Shown here: positions 1 through 14,484 of the stretch, one piece after another
Numbering within the stretch: position 1 is the first letter of the stretch
How the letters are laid out: each line of letters opens with the position of its first letter
Origin: Membranipora membranacea
Taxonomy: Eukaryota; Bryozoa; Gymnolaemata; Cheilostomatida; Membraniporidae
Direction of reading: 5' to 3'
NCBI GenBank assembly: GCA_914767715.1
Contig: OU612071.1
Coordinates: 16,426,948-16,490,947, forward strand
Length of the DNA: 64,000 nucleotides
Position numbers and translations under genes: made by a program
Notes under the pieces: model-generated
Told to the model about the DNA's origin: nothing
The model's input: only the letters and a program-made list of their open reading frames with translations
The model's database searches: none

Positions 1-77
1 CAATTATTGGCTATTTTCCCAAGGACCGTAACTATCGATTTTCGTCGATTTCTTGGAAAATACCTCGATAGAATACG

Positions 78-2110
78 AATCGTCACAGGGAGCTAATATT
101 TTATATGAGATATAGGGACGTCATTGCGAACCTCAAAACAGAGTGTCAAGCGTTTCTAAGCGAGTAAATAATTCTGCCCAATTATTGGCTAATTTCCCCA
201 GGACCGTACCTATCCATTTTTGTTGATTTCTTGCAAAATACCTCGATAGAAGATGCATCGTCACAGGGAGCTAATATTAAATATGAGATATAGGGACATC
301 ATTGCGAACTTCAATACAGAGTTTCAAACCTTTCTAAGCGAGTAAAGATTTCTGCCCAATTATTGGCTAATTTCCCCAGGACCGTACCTATCCATTTTTG
401 TTGATTTCTTGCAAAATACCTCGATAGAAGATGCATCGTCACAGGGAGCTAATATTTTAGATGAGATATAGAGACATCATTGCGAACCTCAAAACAGAGT
501 TTCAAGCGTTTCTAAGCTAGTAAAGAATTCTGCCCAATTATTGGCTAATTTCCCCAGGACCGTACCTATCGATTTTGTCGATTTTTTGCAAAATACCTAG
601 ATCGAAAACGCATCGTCACAGGGAGCTAATATTTTAGATGAGATATAGGGACGTTATTGCGAACCTCAAAAGAGAGTTTCAAGCGTTTCTAAGCTAGTAA
701 AGAATTCTGCCCAATTATTGGCTAATTTCCCCAGGACCGTACCTATCGATTTTTGTCGATTTTTTGCATAATACCTAGATCGAAAACACATCGTCACAGG
801 GAGCCAATATTTTAGATGAGATATAGGGACGTCATTGCGATCTTCAAAACAGAGTTTCAAACGTTTCTAAGCTAGTGAAGAATTCTGCCCAATTATTGGC
901 TAAGTTCCCCAGGACCGTACCTATCCATTTTTGTTGATTTCTTGCAAAATACCTCGATAGAAGATGCATCGTCACAGGGAGCTAATATTAAATATGAGAT
1001 ATAGGGACGTCATTGCGAACTTCAAAACAGAGTTTCAAACGTTTCTAAGCTAGTAAAGAATTCTGCCCAATTATTGGCTAATTTCCCCAGGACCATTCCT
1101 ATCGATTTTTGTCGAGTTTTTGCAAAATACCTAGATCGAGAACGCATCGTCACAGGGAGCTAATATTTTATATGAGATATAGGGACGTCATTGCGAACCT
1201 CAAAACAGAGTGTCAAGCGTTTCTAAGCGAGTAAATAATTCTGCCCAATTATTGGCTAATTTCCCCAGGACCGTACCTATCCATTTTTGTTGATTTCTTG
1301 CAAAATACCTCGATAGAAGATGCATCGTCACAGGGAGCTAATATTAAATATGAGATATAGGGACATCATTGCGAACTTCAATACAGAGTTTCAAACCTTT
1401 CTAAGCGAGTAAAGATTTCTGCCCAATTATTGGCTAATTTCCCCAGGACCGTACCTATCCATTTTTGTTGATTTCTTGCAAAATACCTCGATAGAAGATG
1501 CATCGTCACAGGGAGCTAATATTTTAGATGAGATATAGAGACATCATTGCGAACCTCAAAACAGAGTTTCAAGCGTTTCTAAGCTAGTAAAGAATTCTGC
1601 CCAATTATTGGCTAATTTCCCCAGGACCGTACCTATCGATTTTGTCGATTTTTTGCAAAATAATTAGATCGAAAACGCATCGTCACAGGGAGCTAATATT
1701 TTAGATGAGATATAGGGACGTTATTGCGAACCTCAAAAGAGAGTTTCAAGCGTTTCTAAGCTAGTAAAGAATTCTGCCCAATTATTGGCTAATTTCCCCA
1801 GGACCGTACCTATCGATTTTTGTCGATTTTTTGCATAATACCTAGATCGAAAACACATCGTCACAGGGAGCCAATATTTTAGATGAGATATAGGGACGTC
1901 ATTGCGAACTTCAAAACAGAGTTTCAAACGTTTCTAAGCTAGTGAAGAATTCTGCCCAATTATTGGCTAAGTTCCCCAGGACCGTACCTATCCATTTTTG
2001 TTGATTTCTTGCAAAATACCTCGATAGAAGATGCATCGTCACAGGGAGCTAATATTAAATATGAGATATAGGGACGTCATTGCGAACTTCAAAACAGAGT
2101 TTCAAACGTT
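78..2110 (+). repeat. 1067-bp HOR (six monomers), two tandem copies
   Basis: Variants repeat at an offset of exactly 1067 bp. GAGTGTCAAGCG occurs at 141 and 1208, and the block with CCATTTTTGTTGATTTC followed by CTCGATAGAAGATGC also repeats at this spacing. Copy 1 runs about 78-1144. Copy 2 starts at 1145 and loses the match near 2110, where GTACCGATCG variants begin. Differences are few, for example AATACCTAG near 591 against AATAATTAG near 1660. This zone contains no truncated monomer. Confidence 0.85.
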
Positions 2111-5100
2111 TCTAAGTTAGTGAAGAATTCTGCCCAATTATTGGCTAAGTTCCCCAGGACCGTACCGATCGATTTTTGTCGATTTTTTGCAAAATACCTA
2201 GATCGAAAACGCATCGCCACAGGGAGCCAATATTTTAGATGAGATATAGGGACGTCATTGCGAACTTCAAAACAGAGTTTCAAACGTTTCTAAGCTAGTA
2301 AAGAATTCTGCCCAATTATTGGCTAATTTCCCCAGGACCATACCTATCGATTTTTGTCGAGTTTTTGCAAAATACCTAGATCGAGAACGCATCGTCACAG
2401 GGAGCTAATATTTTAGATGAGATATAGGGACGTCATTGCGAACCTCAAAACAGAGTTTCAAGCGTTTCTAAGCTAGTAAAGATTTCTGCCCAATTATTGG
2501 CTAATTTCCCCAGGACCGTACCTATCGATTTTGTCGATTTTTTGCAAAATACCTAGATCGAAAACGCATCGTCACAGGGAGCTAATATTTTAGATGAGAT
2601 ATAGGGATGTTAATGCGAACTTCAAAACAGAGTTTCAAACGTTTCTAAGCTAGTAAAGAATTCTGCCCAATTATTGGCTAAGTTCCCCAGGAGCGTACCT
2701 ATCGATTTTTGTCGATTTTTTGCAAAATTCCTAGATAGAAAACGCATCGTAACAGGGAGCTAATTATTTAGATGAGATATAGGGACGCCATTGCGGACTT
2801 CAAAACAGAGCCCATCGTCACAGGGAGCTAATATTTTAGATGAGATATAGAGACATCATTGCGAACCTCAAAACAGAGTTTCAAGCGTTTCTAAGCTAGT
2901 AAAGAATTCTGCCCAATTATTGGCTAATTTCCCCAGGACCGTACCTATCGATTTTGTCGATTTTTTGCAAAATCCCTAGATCGAAAACGCATCGTCACAG
3001 GGAGCTAATATTAAATATGAGATATAGGGACGTCATTGCGAACTTCAAAACAGAGTTTCAAACGTTTCTAAGTTATTGAAGAATTCTGCCCAATTATTGG
3101 CGAAGTTCCCCAGGACCGTACCGATCGATTTTTGTCGATTTTTTGCAAAATACCTAGATCGAAAACGCATCGCCACAGGGAGCCAATATTTTAGATGAGA
3201 TATAGGGACGTCATTGCGAACTTCAAAACAGAGTTTCAAACGTTTCTAAGCTAGTAAAGAATTCTGCCCAATTATTGGCTAATTTCCCCAGGACCATACC
3301 TATCGATTTTTGTCGAGTTTTTGCAAAATACCTAGATCGAGAACGCATCGTCACAGGGAGCTAAAATTTTAGATGAGATATAGGGACGTCATTGCGAACC
3401 TCAAAACAGAGTTTCAAGCGTTTCTAAGCTAGTAAAGATTTCTGCCCAATTATTGGCTAATTTCCCCAGGACCGTACCTATCGATTTTGTCGATTTTTTG
3501 CAAAATACCTAGATCGAAAACGCATCGCCACAGGGAGCCAATATTTTAGATGAGATATAGGGACGTCATTGCAAACTTCAAAACAGAGTTTCAAACGTTT
3601 CTAAGCTAGTAAAGAATTCTGCCCAATTATTGGCTAATTTCCCCAGGACCATACCTATCGATTTTTGTCGAGTTTTTGCAAAATACCTAGATCGAGAACG
3701 CATCGTCACAGGGAGCTAATATTTTAGATGAGATATAGGGACGTCATTGCGAACCTCAAAACAGAGTTTCAAGCGTTTCTAAGCTAGTAAAGATTTCTGC
3801 CCAATTGTTGGCTAATTTCCCCAGGACCGTACCTATCGATTTTGTCGATTTTTTGCAAAATACCTAGATCGAAAACGCATCGTCACAGGGAGCTAATATT
3901 TTAGATGAGATATAGGGATGTTATTGCGAACTTCAAAACAGAGTTTCAAACGTTTCTAAGCTAGTAAAGAATTCTGCCCAATTATTGGCTAAGGTCCCCA
4001 GGAGCGTACCTATCGATTTTTGTCGATTTTTTGCAAAATTCCTAGATAGAAAACGCATCGTAACAGGGAGCTAATTATTTAGATGAGATATAGGGACGCC
4101 ATTGCGAACTTCAAAACAGAGCCCATCGTCACAGGGAGCTAATATTTTAGATGAGATATAGAGACATCATTGCGAACCTCAAAACAGAGTTTCAAGCGTT
4201 TCTAAGCTAGTAAAGAATTCTGCCCAATTATTGGCTAATTTCCCCAGGACCGTACCTATCGATTTTGTCGATTTTTTGCAAAATACCTAGATCGAAAACG
4301 CATCGTAACAGGGAGCTAATATTTTAGATGAGATATAGGGACGTTATTGCGAACTTCAAAACAGAGTTTCAAACGTTTCTAAGCTAGTAAAGAATTCTGC
4401 CCAATTATTGGCTATTTTCCCCAGGACCGTACCTATCGATTTTTGTCTATTTTTGCAAAATTCCTAGATAGAAAACGCATCGTAACAGGGAGCTAATATT
4501 TTAGATGAGATATAGGGACGTCATTGCGAACTTCAAAACAGAGCCCATCGTCACAGGGAGCTAATATTTTAGATGAGATATAAAGACATCATTGCGAACC
4601 TCAAAAGAGAGTTTCAAGCGTTTCTAAGCTAGTAAAGAATTCTGCCCAATTATTGGCTAATTTCCCCAGGACCGTACCTATCGATTTTTGTCGATTTTTT
4701 GCATAATACCTAGATCGAAAACACATCGTCACAGGGAGCCAATATTTTAGATGAGATATAGGGACGTCATTGCGAACTTCAAAACAGAGTTTTAAACGTT
4801 TCTAAGCTAGTGAAGAATTCTGCCCAATTATTGGCTAAGTTCCCCAGGACCGTACCGATCGATTTTTGTCGATTTTTTGCAAAATACCTAGATCGAAAAC
4901 GCATCGCCACAGGGAGCCAATATTTTAGATGAGATATAGGGACGTCATTGCAAACTTCAAAACTGAGTTTCAAACGTTTCTAAGCTAGTAAAGAATTCTG
5001 CCAAATTATTGGCTAATTTCCCCAGGACCGTACCTATCGATTTTGTCGATTTTTTGCAAAATACCTAGATCGAAAACGCATCGTCACAGGGAGCTAATAT

Positions 5101-5190
5101 TTTAGATGAGATATAGGGACGTCATTGCAAACTTCAAAACAGAGTTTCAAACGTTTCTAAGCTAGTAAAGAATTTTGCCCTATTATTGGC
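2111..5190 (+). repeat. Irregular mosaic of satellite monomers with local dimer and five-monomer duplications
   Basis: No single long period holds here. The GTACCGATCG variant marks monomers near 2160, 3117 and 4853. The GACCATACC plus TCGAGTTTTTGC monomer occurs near 2336, 3292 and 3648, giving spacings of 956 bp (five monomers plus a 68-bp unit) and 356 bp (a dimer). Truncated-monomer junctions fall after bases 2810, 4121 and 4543. The patchwork looks like overlapping unequal exchanges that have not been homogenised. Confidence 0.7.
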
Positions 5191-7880
5191 TATTTTCCCC
5201 AGGACCGTACCTATCGATTTTTGTCGATTTCTTGGAAAATACCTCGATAGAATACGAATCGTCACAGGGAGCTAATATTTTATATGAGATATAGGGACGT
5301 CATTGCGAACCTCAAAACAGAGTGTCAAGCGTTTCTAAGCTAGTAAATAATTCTGCCCAATTATTGGCTAATTTCGTCAGGCCCGTATCTATCGATTTTT
5401 GTCGATTTTTTGCAAAATACCTAGATCGAAAACGCATCGCCACAGGGAGCCAATATTTTAGATGAGATATAGGGACGTCATTGCGAACTTCAAAACAGAG
5501 TTTCAAACGTTTCTAAGCTAGTAAAGAATTCTGCCCAATTATTGGCTATTTTCCCCAGGACCGTACCTATCGATTTTTGTCGATTTTTTGCAAAATTCCT
5601 AGATAGAAAACGCATCGTAACAGGGAGCTAATTATTTAGATGAGATATAGGGACGCCATCGCGAACTTCAAAACAGAGCCCATCGTCACAGGGAGCTAAT
5701 ATTTTAGATGAGATATGGAGACATCATTGCGAACCTCAAAACAGAGTTTCAAGCGTTTCTAAGCTAGTAAAGAATTCTGCCCAATTATTGGCTAGTTTCC
5801 CCAGGACCGTACCTATCGATTATTGTCGATTTTTTGCAAAATACCTAGATCGAAAACACATAGTCACAGGGAGCCAATATTTTAGATGAGATATAGGGAC
5901 GTCATTGCAAACTTCAAAACAGAGTTTCAAACGTTTCTAAGCTAGTGAAGAATTCTGCCCAATTATTGGCTAAGTTTCCCAGGACCGTACCTATCGATTT
6001 TGTTGATATTTTGCAAAATACCTAGATCGAAAACGCATCGTCACAGGGAGCTAATATTTTTGATGAGGTATAGGAACGTCATTGCGAACTTCAAAACAGA
6101 GTTTCAAACGTTTCTAAGCTAGTAAAGAATTCTGCCCAATTATTGGCTATTTTCCCCAGTACCGTACCTATCGATTTTTGTCGAATTTTTGCAAAATACC
6201 TAGATCGAAAACGCATCGTCACAGGGAGCCAATATTTTAGATGAGATATAGGGACGTCATTGCAAACTTCAAAACAGAGTTTCAAACGTTTCTAAGCTAG
6301 TAAAGAATTCTGCCCAATTATTGGCTATTTTCCCCAGGACCGTACCTATCGATTTTTGTCGATTTCTTGCAAAATACCTAGATCGAAAACACATCGTCAC
6401 AGTGAGCCAATATTTTAGATGAGATATAGGGACGTCATTGCAAACTTCAAAACCGAGTTTCAAACGTTTCTAGACTAGTGAAGAATTCTGCCCAATTATT
6501 GGCTAAGTTCCCCAGGACCGTACCTATCGATTTTTGTCGATTTTTTGCAAAATACCTAGATCGAAAAAACATCGTCACAGGGAGCCAATATTTTAGATGA
6601 GATATAGGGACGTCATTGCGAACTTCAAAACAGAGTTTCAAACGTTTCTAAGCTAGTAAAGAACTCTGCCCAATTATTGGCTAATTTCCCCAGGACCGTA
6701 CCTATCGATTTTTGTCGATTTTTTGCAATATACCTAGATCGAAAACGCATCGTCACAGGGAGCCAATATTTTAGATGAGATATAGGGACGTCATTGCGAA
6801 CTTAAAATCAGAGTTTCAAACGTTTCTAAGCTAGTGAAGGATTCTGCCCAATTATTGGCTAAGTTCCCCAGGACCGTACCTATCGATTTTGTTGATTTTT
6901 TGCAAAATACCTAGATCGAAAACGCATCGTCACAGGGAGCTAATATTTTAGATGAGATATAGGGGCGTCATTGCGAACTTCAAAACAGAGTTTCAAACGT
7001 TTCTAAGCTAGTGAAGAATTCTGCCCAATTATTGGCTAAGTTCCCCAGGACCGTACCTATCGATTTTTGTCGATTTTTTGCAAAATACCTAGATCGAAAA
7101 CGCATCGTCACAAGGAGCCAACATTTTAGATGAGATCTAGGGACGTCATTGCGAACTTCAAAACAGAGTTTCAAACGTTTCTAAGCTAGTAAAGAATTCT
7201 GCCCAATTATTGGTTAATTTCCCCAGGACCGTACCTATCGATTTTTGTCGATTTCTTGCAAAGTACCTAGATAGAATACGAGTCGTCACAGGGAGCTAAT
7301 ATTTTATATGAGATATAGGGACGTCATTGCGAACCTCAAAACAGAGTTTCAAACCTTTCTTAGCTAGTAAAGAATTCTGCCCAATTATTGGCTATTTTCC
7401 CAAGGACCGTAACTATCGATTTTTGTCGATTTCTTGCAAAATACCTCGATAGAATACGAATCGTCACAGGGAGCTAATATTTTATATGAGATATAGGGAC
7501 GTCATTGCGAACCTCAAAACAGAGTGTCAAGCGTTTCTAAGCGAGTAAATAATTCTGCCCAATTATTGGCTAATTTCCCCAGGCCCGTACCTATCGATTT
7601 TTGTCGATTTTTTGCAAAATACCTAGATCGAAAACGCATCGCCACAGGGAGCCAATATTTTAGATGAGATATAGGGACGTCATTGCGAACTTCAAAACAA
7701 AGTTTCAAACGTTTCTAAGCTAGTAAAGAATTCTGCCCAATTATTGGCTATTTTCCCCAGGACCGTACCTATCGATTTTTGTCGATTTTTTGCAAAATTC
7801 CTAGATAGAAAACGCATCGTAACAGGGAGCTAATTATTTAGATGAGATATAGGGACGCCATCGCGAACTTCAAAACAGAG
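5191..7880 (+). repeat. Divergent leading copy of the 2.2-kb HOR
   Basis: The truncated-monomer junction at 5678 lies exactly 2202 bp before the one at 7880, so the HOR period of the next zone already applies. Internal variants are shared with the next unit but displaced by one monomer: the AGGAACGTCATTGCG monomer is near 6073 and 8453, 2380 bp apart. One monomer was therefore gained or lost within this copy relative to its neighbour. It also carries private changes such as GAACTCTGCC near 6661. Confidence 0.7.
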
Positions 7881-10082
7881 CCCATCGTCACAGGGAGCTA
7901 ATATTTTAGATGAGATAAGGAGACATCATTGCGAACCTCAAAACAGAGTTTCAAGCGTTTCTAAGCTAGTAAAGAATTCTGCCCAATTATTGGCTAGTTT
8001 CCCCAGGACCGTACCTATCGATTTTTGTCGATTTTTTGCAAAATACCTAGATCGAAAACACATCGTCACAGGGAGCCAATATTTTAGATGAGATATAGTG
8101 ACGTCATTGCGAACTTCAAAACAGAGTTTCAAACGTCTCTAAGCTAGTGAAGAATTCTGCCCAATTATTGGCTAAGTTCCCCCGCACCGTACCTATCGAC
8201 TTTTGTCGATTTTTTGCAAAATACCTAGATCGAAAACGCATCGTCACAGGGAGCCAATATTTTAGATGAGATATAGGGATGTCATTGCGAACTTCAAAAC
8301 AGAGTTTCAAACGTTTCTAAGCTAGTGAAGAATTCTGCCCAATTATTGGCTAAGTTCCCCAGGACCGTACCTATCGATTTTGTTGATTTTTTGCAAAATA
8401 CCTAGATCGAAAACGCATCGTCACAGGGAGCTAATATTTTTGATGAGATATAGGAACGTCATTGCGAACTTCAAAACAGAGTTTCAAACGTTTCTAAGCT
8501 AGTAAAGAATTCTGCCCAATTATTGGCTATTTTCCCCAGGACCGTACCTATCGATTTTTGTCGAATTTTTGCAAAATACCTAGATCGAAAACGCATCGTC
8601 ACAGGCAGCCAATATTTTAGATGAGATATAGGGACGTCATTGCAAACTTCAAAACAGAGTTTCAAACGTTTCTAAGCTAGTAAAGAATTCTGCCCAATTA
8701 TTGGCTAATTTCCCCAGGACCGTACCTATCGATTTTTGTCAATTTTTTGCAAAATACCTAGATCGAAAACACATCGTCACAGGGAGCCAATATTTTAGAT
8801 GAGATATAGGGACGTCATTGCAAACTTCAAAACAGAGTTTCAAACGTTTCTAAGCTAGTGAAGAATTCTGCCCAATTATTGGCTAAGTTCCCCAGGACCG
8901 TACCTATCGATTTTTGTCGATTTTTTGCAAAATACCTAGATCGAAAAAACATCGTCACAGGGAGCCAATATTTTATATGAGATATAGGGACGTCATTGCG
9001 AACTTCAAAACAGAGTTTCAAACGTTTCTAAGCTAGTAAAGAATTCTGCCCAATTATTGGCTAATTTCCCAGGACCGTACCTATCGATTTTTGTCGATTT
9101 TTTGCAAAATACCTAGATCGAAAACGCATGGTCACAGGGAGCCAATATTTTAGATGAGATATAGGGACATCATTGCGAACTTCAAAACAGAGTTTCAAAC
9201 GTTTCTAAGCTAGTGAAGAATTCTGCCCAATTGTTGGCTAAGTTCCCCAGGACCGTACCTATCGATTTTTGTCGATTTCTTGCAAAATACCTAGATTGAA
9301 AACGCATCGTCACAGGGAGCTAATATTTTAGATGAGATATAGGGGCGTCATTGCGAACTTCAAAACAGAGTTTCAAACGTTTCTAAGCTATTGAAGAATT
9401 CTGCCCAATTATTGGGTAATTTCCCCAGGACCGTACCTATCGATTTTTGTCGATTTCTTGCAAAATACCTAGATAGAATACGAGTCGTCACAGGGAGCTA
9501 ATATTTTATATGAGATATAGGGACGTCATTGCGAACCTCAAAACAGAGTTTCAAACCTTTCTTAGCTAGTAAAGAATTCTGCCCAATTATTGGCTATTTT
9601 CCCAAGGACCGTAACTATCGATTTTTGTCGATTTCTTGCAAAATACCTCGATAGAATACGAATCGTCACAGGGAGCTAATATTTTATATGAGATATAGGG
9701 ACGTCATTGCGAACCTCAAAACAGAGTGTCAAGCGTTTCTAAGCGAGTAAATAATTCTGCCCAATTATTGGCTAATTTCCCCAGGCCCGTACCTATCGAT
9801 TTTTGTCGATTTTTTGCAAAATACCTAGATCGAAAACGCATCGCCACAGGGAGCCAATATTTTAGATGAGATATAGGGACGTCATTGCGAACTTCAAAAC
9901 AAAATTTCAAACGTTTCTAAGCTAGTAAAGAATTCTGCCCAATTATTGGCTATTTTCCCCAGGACCGTACCTATCGATTTTTGTCGATTTTTTGCAAAAT
10001 TCCTAGATAGAAAACGCATCGTAACAGGGAGCTAATTATTTAGATGAGATATAGGGACGCCATCGCGAACTTCAAAACAGAG
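7881..10082 (+). repeat. 2202-bp HOR unit, type A, first copy
   Basis: The unit is bounded by truncated-monomer junctions after 7880 and 10082 and holds 12 full monomers plus one 68-bp monomer. Type A is recognised by CTAGATTGAAAACG near 9293, ATTGGGTAATTTCC near 9411, and a CTCGATAGAATACG monomer near 9651. The same markers recur 10,052 bp downstream in the unit at 17933-20134. Confidence 0.88.
8099..8106. other. TGACGTCA palindrome (full CRE/bZIP-type site), one per 2.2-kb HOR
   Basis: In one monomer of each 2.2-kb HOR unit the usual GGGACGTCA is changed to GTGACGTCA, creating the perfect 8-bp palindrome TGACGTCA. Copies start at 8099, 10301, 12502, 14703, 18151, 20353 and 22554. The site matches the cAMP-response element bound by bZIP factors in animals and related plant and fungal factors. 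Whether anything binds it here is unknown; it may simply be a fixed substitution. Confidence 0.6.
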
Positions 10083-12283
10083 CCCATCGTCACAGGGAGC
10101 TAATATTTTAGATGAGATAAGGAGACATCATTGCGAACCTCAAAACAGAGGTTCAAGCGTTTCTAAGCTAGTAAAGAATTCTGCCCAATTATTGGCTAGT
10201 TTCCCCAGGACCGTACCTATCGATTTTTGTCGATTTTTTGCAAAATACCTAGATCGAAAACACATCGTCACAGGGAGCCAATATTTTAGATGAGATATAG
10301 TGACGTCATTGCGAACTTCAAAACAGAGTTTCAAACGTCTCTAAGCTAGTGAAGAATTCTGCCCAATTATTGGCTAAGTTCCCCCGCACCGTACCTATCG
10401 ACTTTTGTCGATTTTTTGCAAAATACCTAGATCGAAAACGCATCGTCACAGGGAGCCAATATTTTAGATGAGATATAGGGATGTCATTGCGAACTTCAAA
10501 ACAGAGTTTCAAACGTTTCTAAGCTAGTGAAGAATTCTGCCCAATTATTGGCTAAGTTCCCCAGGACCGTACCTATCGATTTTGTTGATTTTTTGCAAAA
10601 TACCTAGATCGAAAACGCATCGTCACAGGGAGCTAATATTTTTGATGAGATATAGGAACGTCATTGCGAACTTCAAAACAGAGTTTCAAACGTTTCTAAG
10701 CTAGTAAAGAATTCTGCCCAATTATTGGCTATTTTCCCCAGGACCGTACCTATCGATTTTTGTCGAATTTTTGCAAAATACCTAGATCGAAAACGCATCG
10801 TCACAGGCAGCCAATATTTTAGATGAGATATAGGGACGTCATTGCAAACTTCAAAACAGAGTTTCAAACGTTTCTAAGCTAGTAAAGAATTCTGCCCAAT
10901 TATTGGCTAATTTCCCCAGGACCGTACCTATCGATTTTTGTCAATTTTTTGCAAAATACCTAGATCGAAAACACATCGTCACAGGGAGCCAATATTTTAG
11001 ATGAGATATAGGGACGTCATTGCGAACTTCAAAACAGAGTTTCAAACGTTTCTAAGCTAGTAAAGAATTCTGCCCAATTATTGGCTAATTTCCCAGGACC
11101 GTACCTATCGATTTTTGTTGATTTTTTGCAAAATACCTAGATCGAAAACGCATGGTCACAGGGAGCCAATATTTTAGATGAGATATAGGGACATCATTGC
11201 GAACTTCAAAACAGAGTTTCAAACGTTTCTAAGCTAGTGAAGAATTCTGCCCAATTGTTGGCTAAGTTCCCCAGGACCGTACCTATCGATTTTTGTCGAT
11301 TTCTTGCAAAATACCTAGATCGAAAACGCATCGTCACAGGCAGCTAATATTTTAGATGAGATATAGGGGCGTCATTGCGAACTTCAAAACAGAGTTTCAA
11401 ACGTTTCTAAGCTATTGAAGAATTCTGCCCAATTATTGGCTAAGTTCCCCAGGACCGTACCTATCGATTTTTGTCGATTTTTTGTAAAATACCTAGATCG
11501 AAAACACATCGTCACAGGGAGCCAATAGTTTAGATGAGATATAGGGACGTCATTGCAAACTTCAAAACAGAGTTTCAAACGTTTCTAAGCTAGTGAAGAA
11601 TTCTGCCCAATTATTGGCTAATTTCCCCAGGACCGTACCTATCGATTTTTGTCGATTTTTTGCAAAATACCTAGATCGAAAAAACATCGTCACAGGGAGC
11701 CAATATTTTAGATGAGATATAGGGACGTCATTGCGAACTTCAAAACAGAGTTTCAAACGTTTCTAAGCTAGTAAAGAATTCTGCCCAATTATTGGATAAT
11801 TTCCCAAGACCGTACCTATCGATTTTTGTCGATTTTTTGCAAAATACCTAGATCGAAAACGCATGGTCACAGGGAGCCAATATTTTAGATGAGATATAGG
11901 GACGTCATTGCAAACTTCAAAACAGAGTTTCAAACGTTTCTAAGCTAGTAAAGAATTCTGCCCAATTATTGGCTAATTTCCCCAGGACCGTACCTATCGA
12001 TTTTTGTCAATTTTTTGCAAAATACCTAGATCGAAAACACATCGTCACAGGGAGCCAATATTTTAGATGAGATATAGGGACATCATTGCGAACTTCAAAA
12101 CAAAGTTTCAAACGTTTCTAAGCTAGTAAAGAATTCTGCCCAATTATTGGCTATTTTCCCCAGGACCGTACCTATCGATTTTTGTCGATTTTTTGCAAAA
12201 TTCCTAGATAGAAAACGCATCGTAACAGGGAGCTAATTATTTAGATGAGATATAGGGACGCCATCGCGAACTTCAAAACAGAG
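10083..12283 (+). repeat. 2201-bp HOR unit, type B, first copy
   Basis: The unit is bounded by truncated-monomer junctions. It begins with a monomer reading CAGAGGTTCAAGCG near 10146. It carries the type-B markers TTTTTTGTAAAAT near 11480, GCCAATAGTTTAG near 11521 and TTGGATAATTTCCCAAGACC near 11792, which replace the type-A monomers at the same place. It is almost identical to the unit that follows. Confidence 0.88.
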
Positions 12284-14484
12284 CCCATCGTCACAGGGAG
12301 CTAATATTTTAGATGAGATAAGGAGACATCATTGCGAACCTCAAAACAGAGGTTCAAGCGTTTCTAAGCTAGTAAAGAATTCTGCCCAATTATTGGCTAG
12401 TTTCCCCAGGACCGTACCTATCGATTTTTGTCGATTTTTTGCAAAATACCTAGATCGAAAACACATCGTCACAGGGAGCCAATATTTTAGATGAGATATA
12501 GTGACGTCATTGCGAACTTCAAAACAGAGTTTCAAACGTCTCTAAGCTAGTGAAGAATTCTGCCCAATTATTGGCTAAGTTCCCCCGCACCGTACCTATC
12601 GACTTTTGTCGATTTTTTGCAAAATACCTAGATCGAAAACGCATCGTCACAGGGAGCCAATATTTTAGATGAGATATAGGGATGTCATTGCGAACTTCAA
12701 AACAGAGTTTCAAACGTTTCTAAGCTAGTGAAGAATTCTGCCCAATTATTGGCTAAGTTCCCCAGGACCGTACCTATCGATTTTGTTGATTTTTTGCAAA
12801 ATACCTAGATCGAAAACGCATCGTCACAGGGAGCAAATATTTTTGATGAGATATAGGAACGTCATTGCGAACTTCAAAACAGAGTTTCAAACGTTTCTAA
12901 GCTAGTAAAGAATTCTGCCCAATTATTGGCTATTTTCCCCAGGACCGTACCTATCGATTTTTGTCGAATTTTTGCAAAATACCTAGATCGAAAACGCATC
13001 GTCACAGGGAGCCAATATTTTAGATGAGATATAGGGACGTCATTGCAAACTTCAAAACAGAGTTTCAAACGTTTCTAAGCTAGTAAAGAATTCTGCCCAA
13101 TTATTGGCTAATTTCCCCGGGACCGTACCTATCGATTTTTGTCAATTTTTTGCAAAATACCTAGATCGAAAACGCATCGTCACAGGGAGCCAATATTTTA
13201 GATGAGATATAGGGACGTCATTGCGAACTTCAAAACAGAGTTTCAAACGTTTCTAAGCTAGTAAAGAATTCTGCCCAATTATTGGCTAATTTCCCAGGAC
13301 CGTACCTATCGATTTTTGTTGATTTTTTGCAAAATACCTAGATCGAAAACGCATGGTCACAGGGAGCCAATATTTTAGATGAGATATAGGGACATCATTG
13401 CGAACTTCAAAACAGAGTTTCAAACGTTTCTAAGCTAGTGAAGAATTCTGCCCAATTGTTGGCTAAGTTCCCCAGGACCGTACCTATCGATTTTTGTCGA
13501 TTTCTTGCAAAATACCTAGATCGAAAACGCATCGTCACAGGGAGCTAATATTTTAGATGAGATATAGGGGCGTCATTGCGAACTTCAAAACAGAGTTTCA
13601 AACGTTTCTAAGCTATTGAAGAATTCTGCCCAATTATTGGCTAAGTTCCCCAGGACCGTACCTATCGATTTTTGTCGATTTTTTGTAAAATACCTAGATC
13701 GAAAACACATCGTCACAGGGAGCCAATAGTTTAGATGAGATATAGGGACGTCATTGCAAACTTCAAAACAGAGTTTCAAACGTTTCTAAGCTAGTGAAGA
13801 ATTCTGCCCAATTATTGGCTAATTTCCCCAGGACCGTACCTATCGATTTTTGTCGATTTTTTGCAAAATACCTAGATCGAAAAAACATCGTCACAGGGAG
13901 CCAATATTTTAGATGAGATATAGGGACGTCATTGCGAACTTCAAAACAGAGTTTCAAACGTTTCTAAGCTAGTAAAGAATTCTGCCCAATTATTGGATAA
14001 TTTCCCAAGACCGTACCTATCGATTTTTGTCGATTTTTTGCAAAATACCTAGATCGAAAACGCATGGTCACAGGGAGCCAATATTTTAGATGAGATATAG
14101 GGACGTCATTGCAAACTTCAAAACAGAGTTTCAAACGTTTCTAAGCTAGTAAAGAATTCTGCCCAATTATTGGCTAATTTCCCCAGGACCGTACCTATCG
14201 ATTTTTGTCAATTTTTTGCAAAATACCTAGATCGAAAACACATCGTCACAGGGAGCCAATATTTTAGATGAGATATAGGGACATCATTGCGAACTTCAAA
14301 ACAAAGTTTCAAACGTTTCTAAGCTAGTAAAGAATTCTGCCCAATTATTGGCTATTTTCCCCAGGACCGTACCTATCGATTTTTGTCGATTTTTTGCAAA
14401 ATTCCTAGATAGAAAACGCATCGTAACAGGGAGCTAATTATTTAGATGAGATATAGGGACGCCATCGCGAACTTCAAAACAGAG
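12284..14484 (+). repeat. 2201-bp HOR unit, type B, second copy
   Basis: This is a tandem duplicate of the preceding unit at an offset of 2201 bp. The few differences I saw include GGGAGCAAATATT near 12830 (GGGAGCTAATATT in the first copy) and CCCCGGGACC near 13117. Such low divergence between neighbours points to recent duplication or conversion. The downstream block that repeats this region has only one type-B unit. Confidence 0.87.
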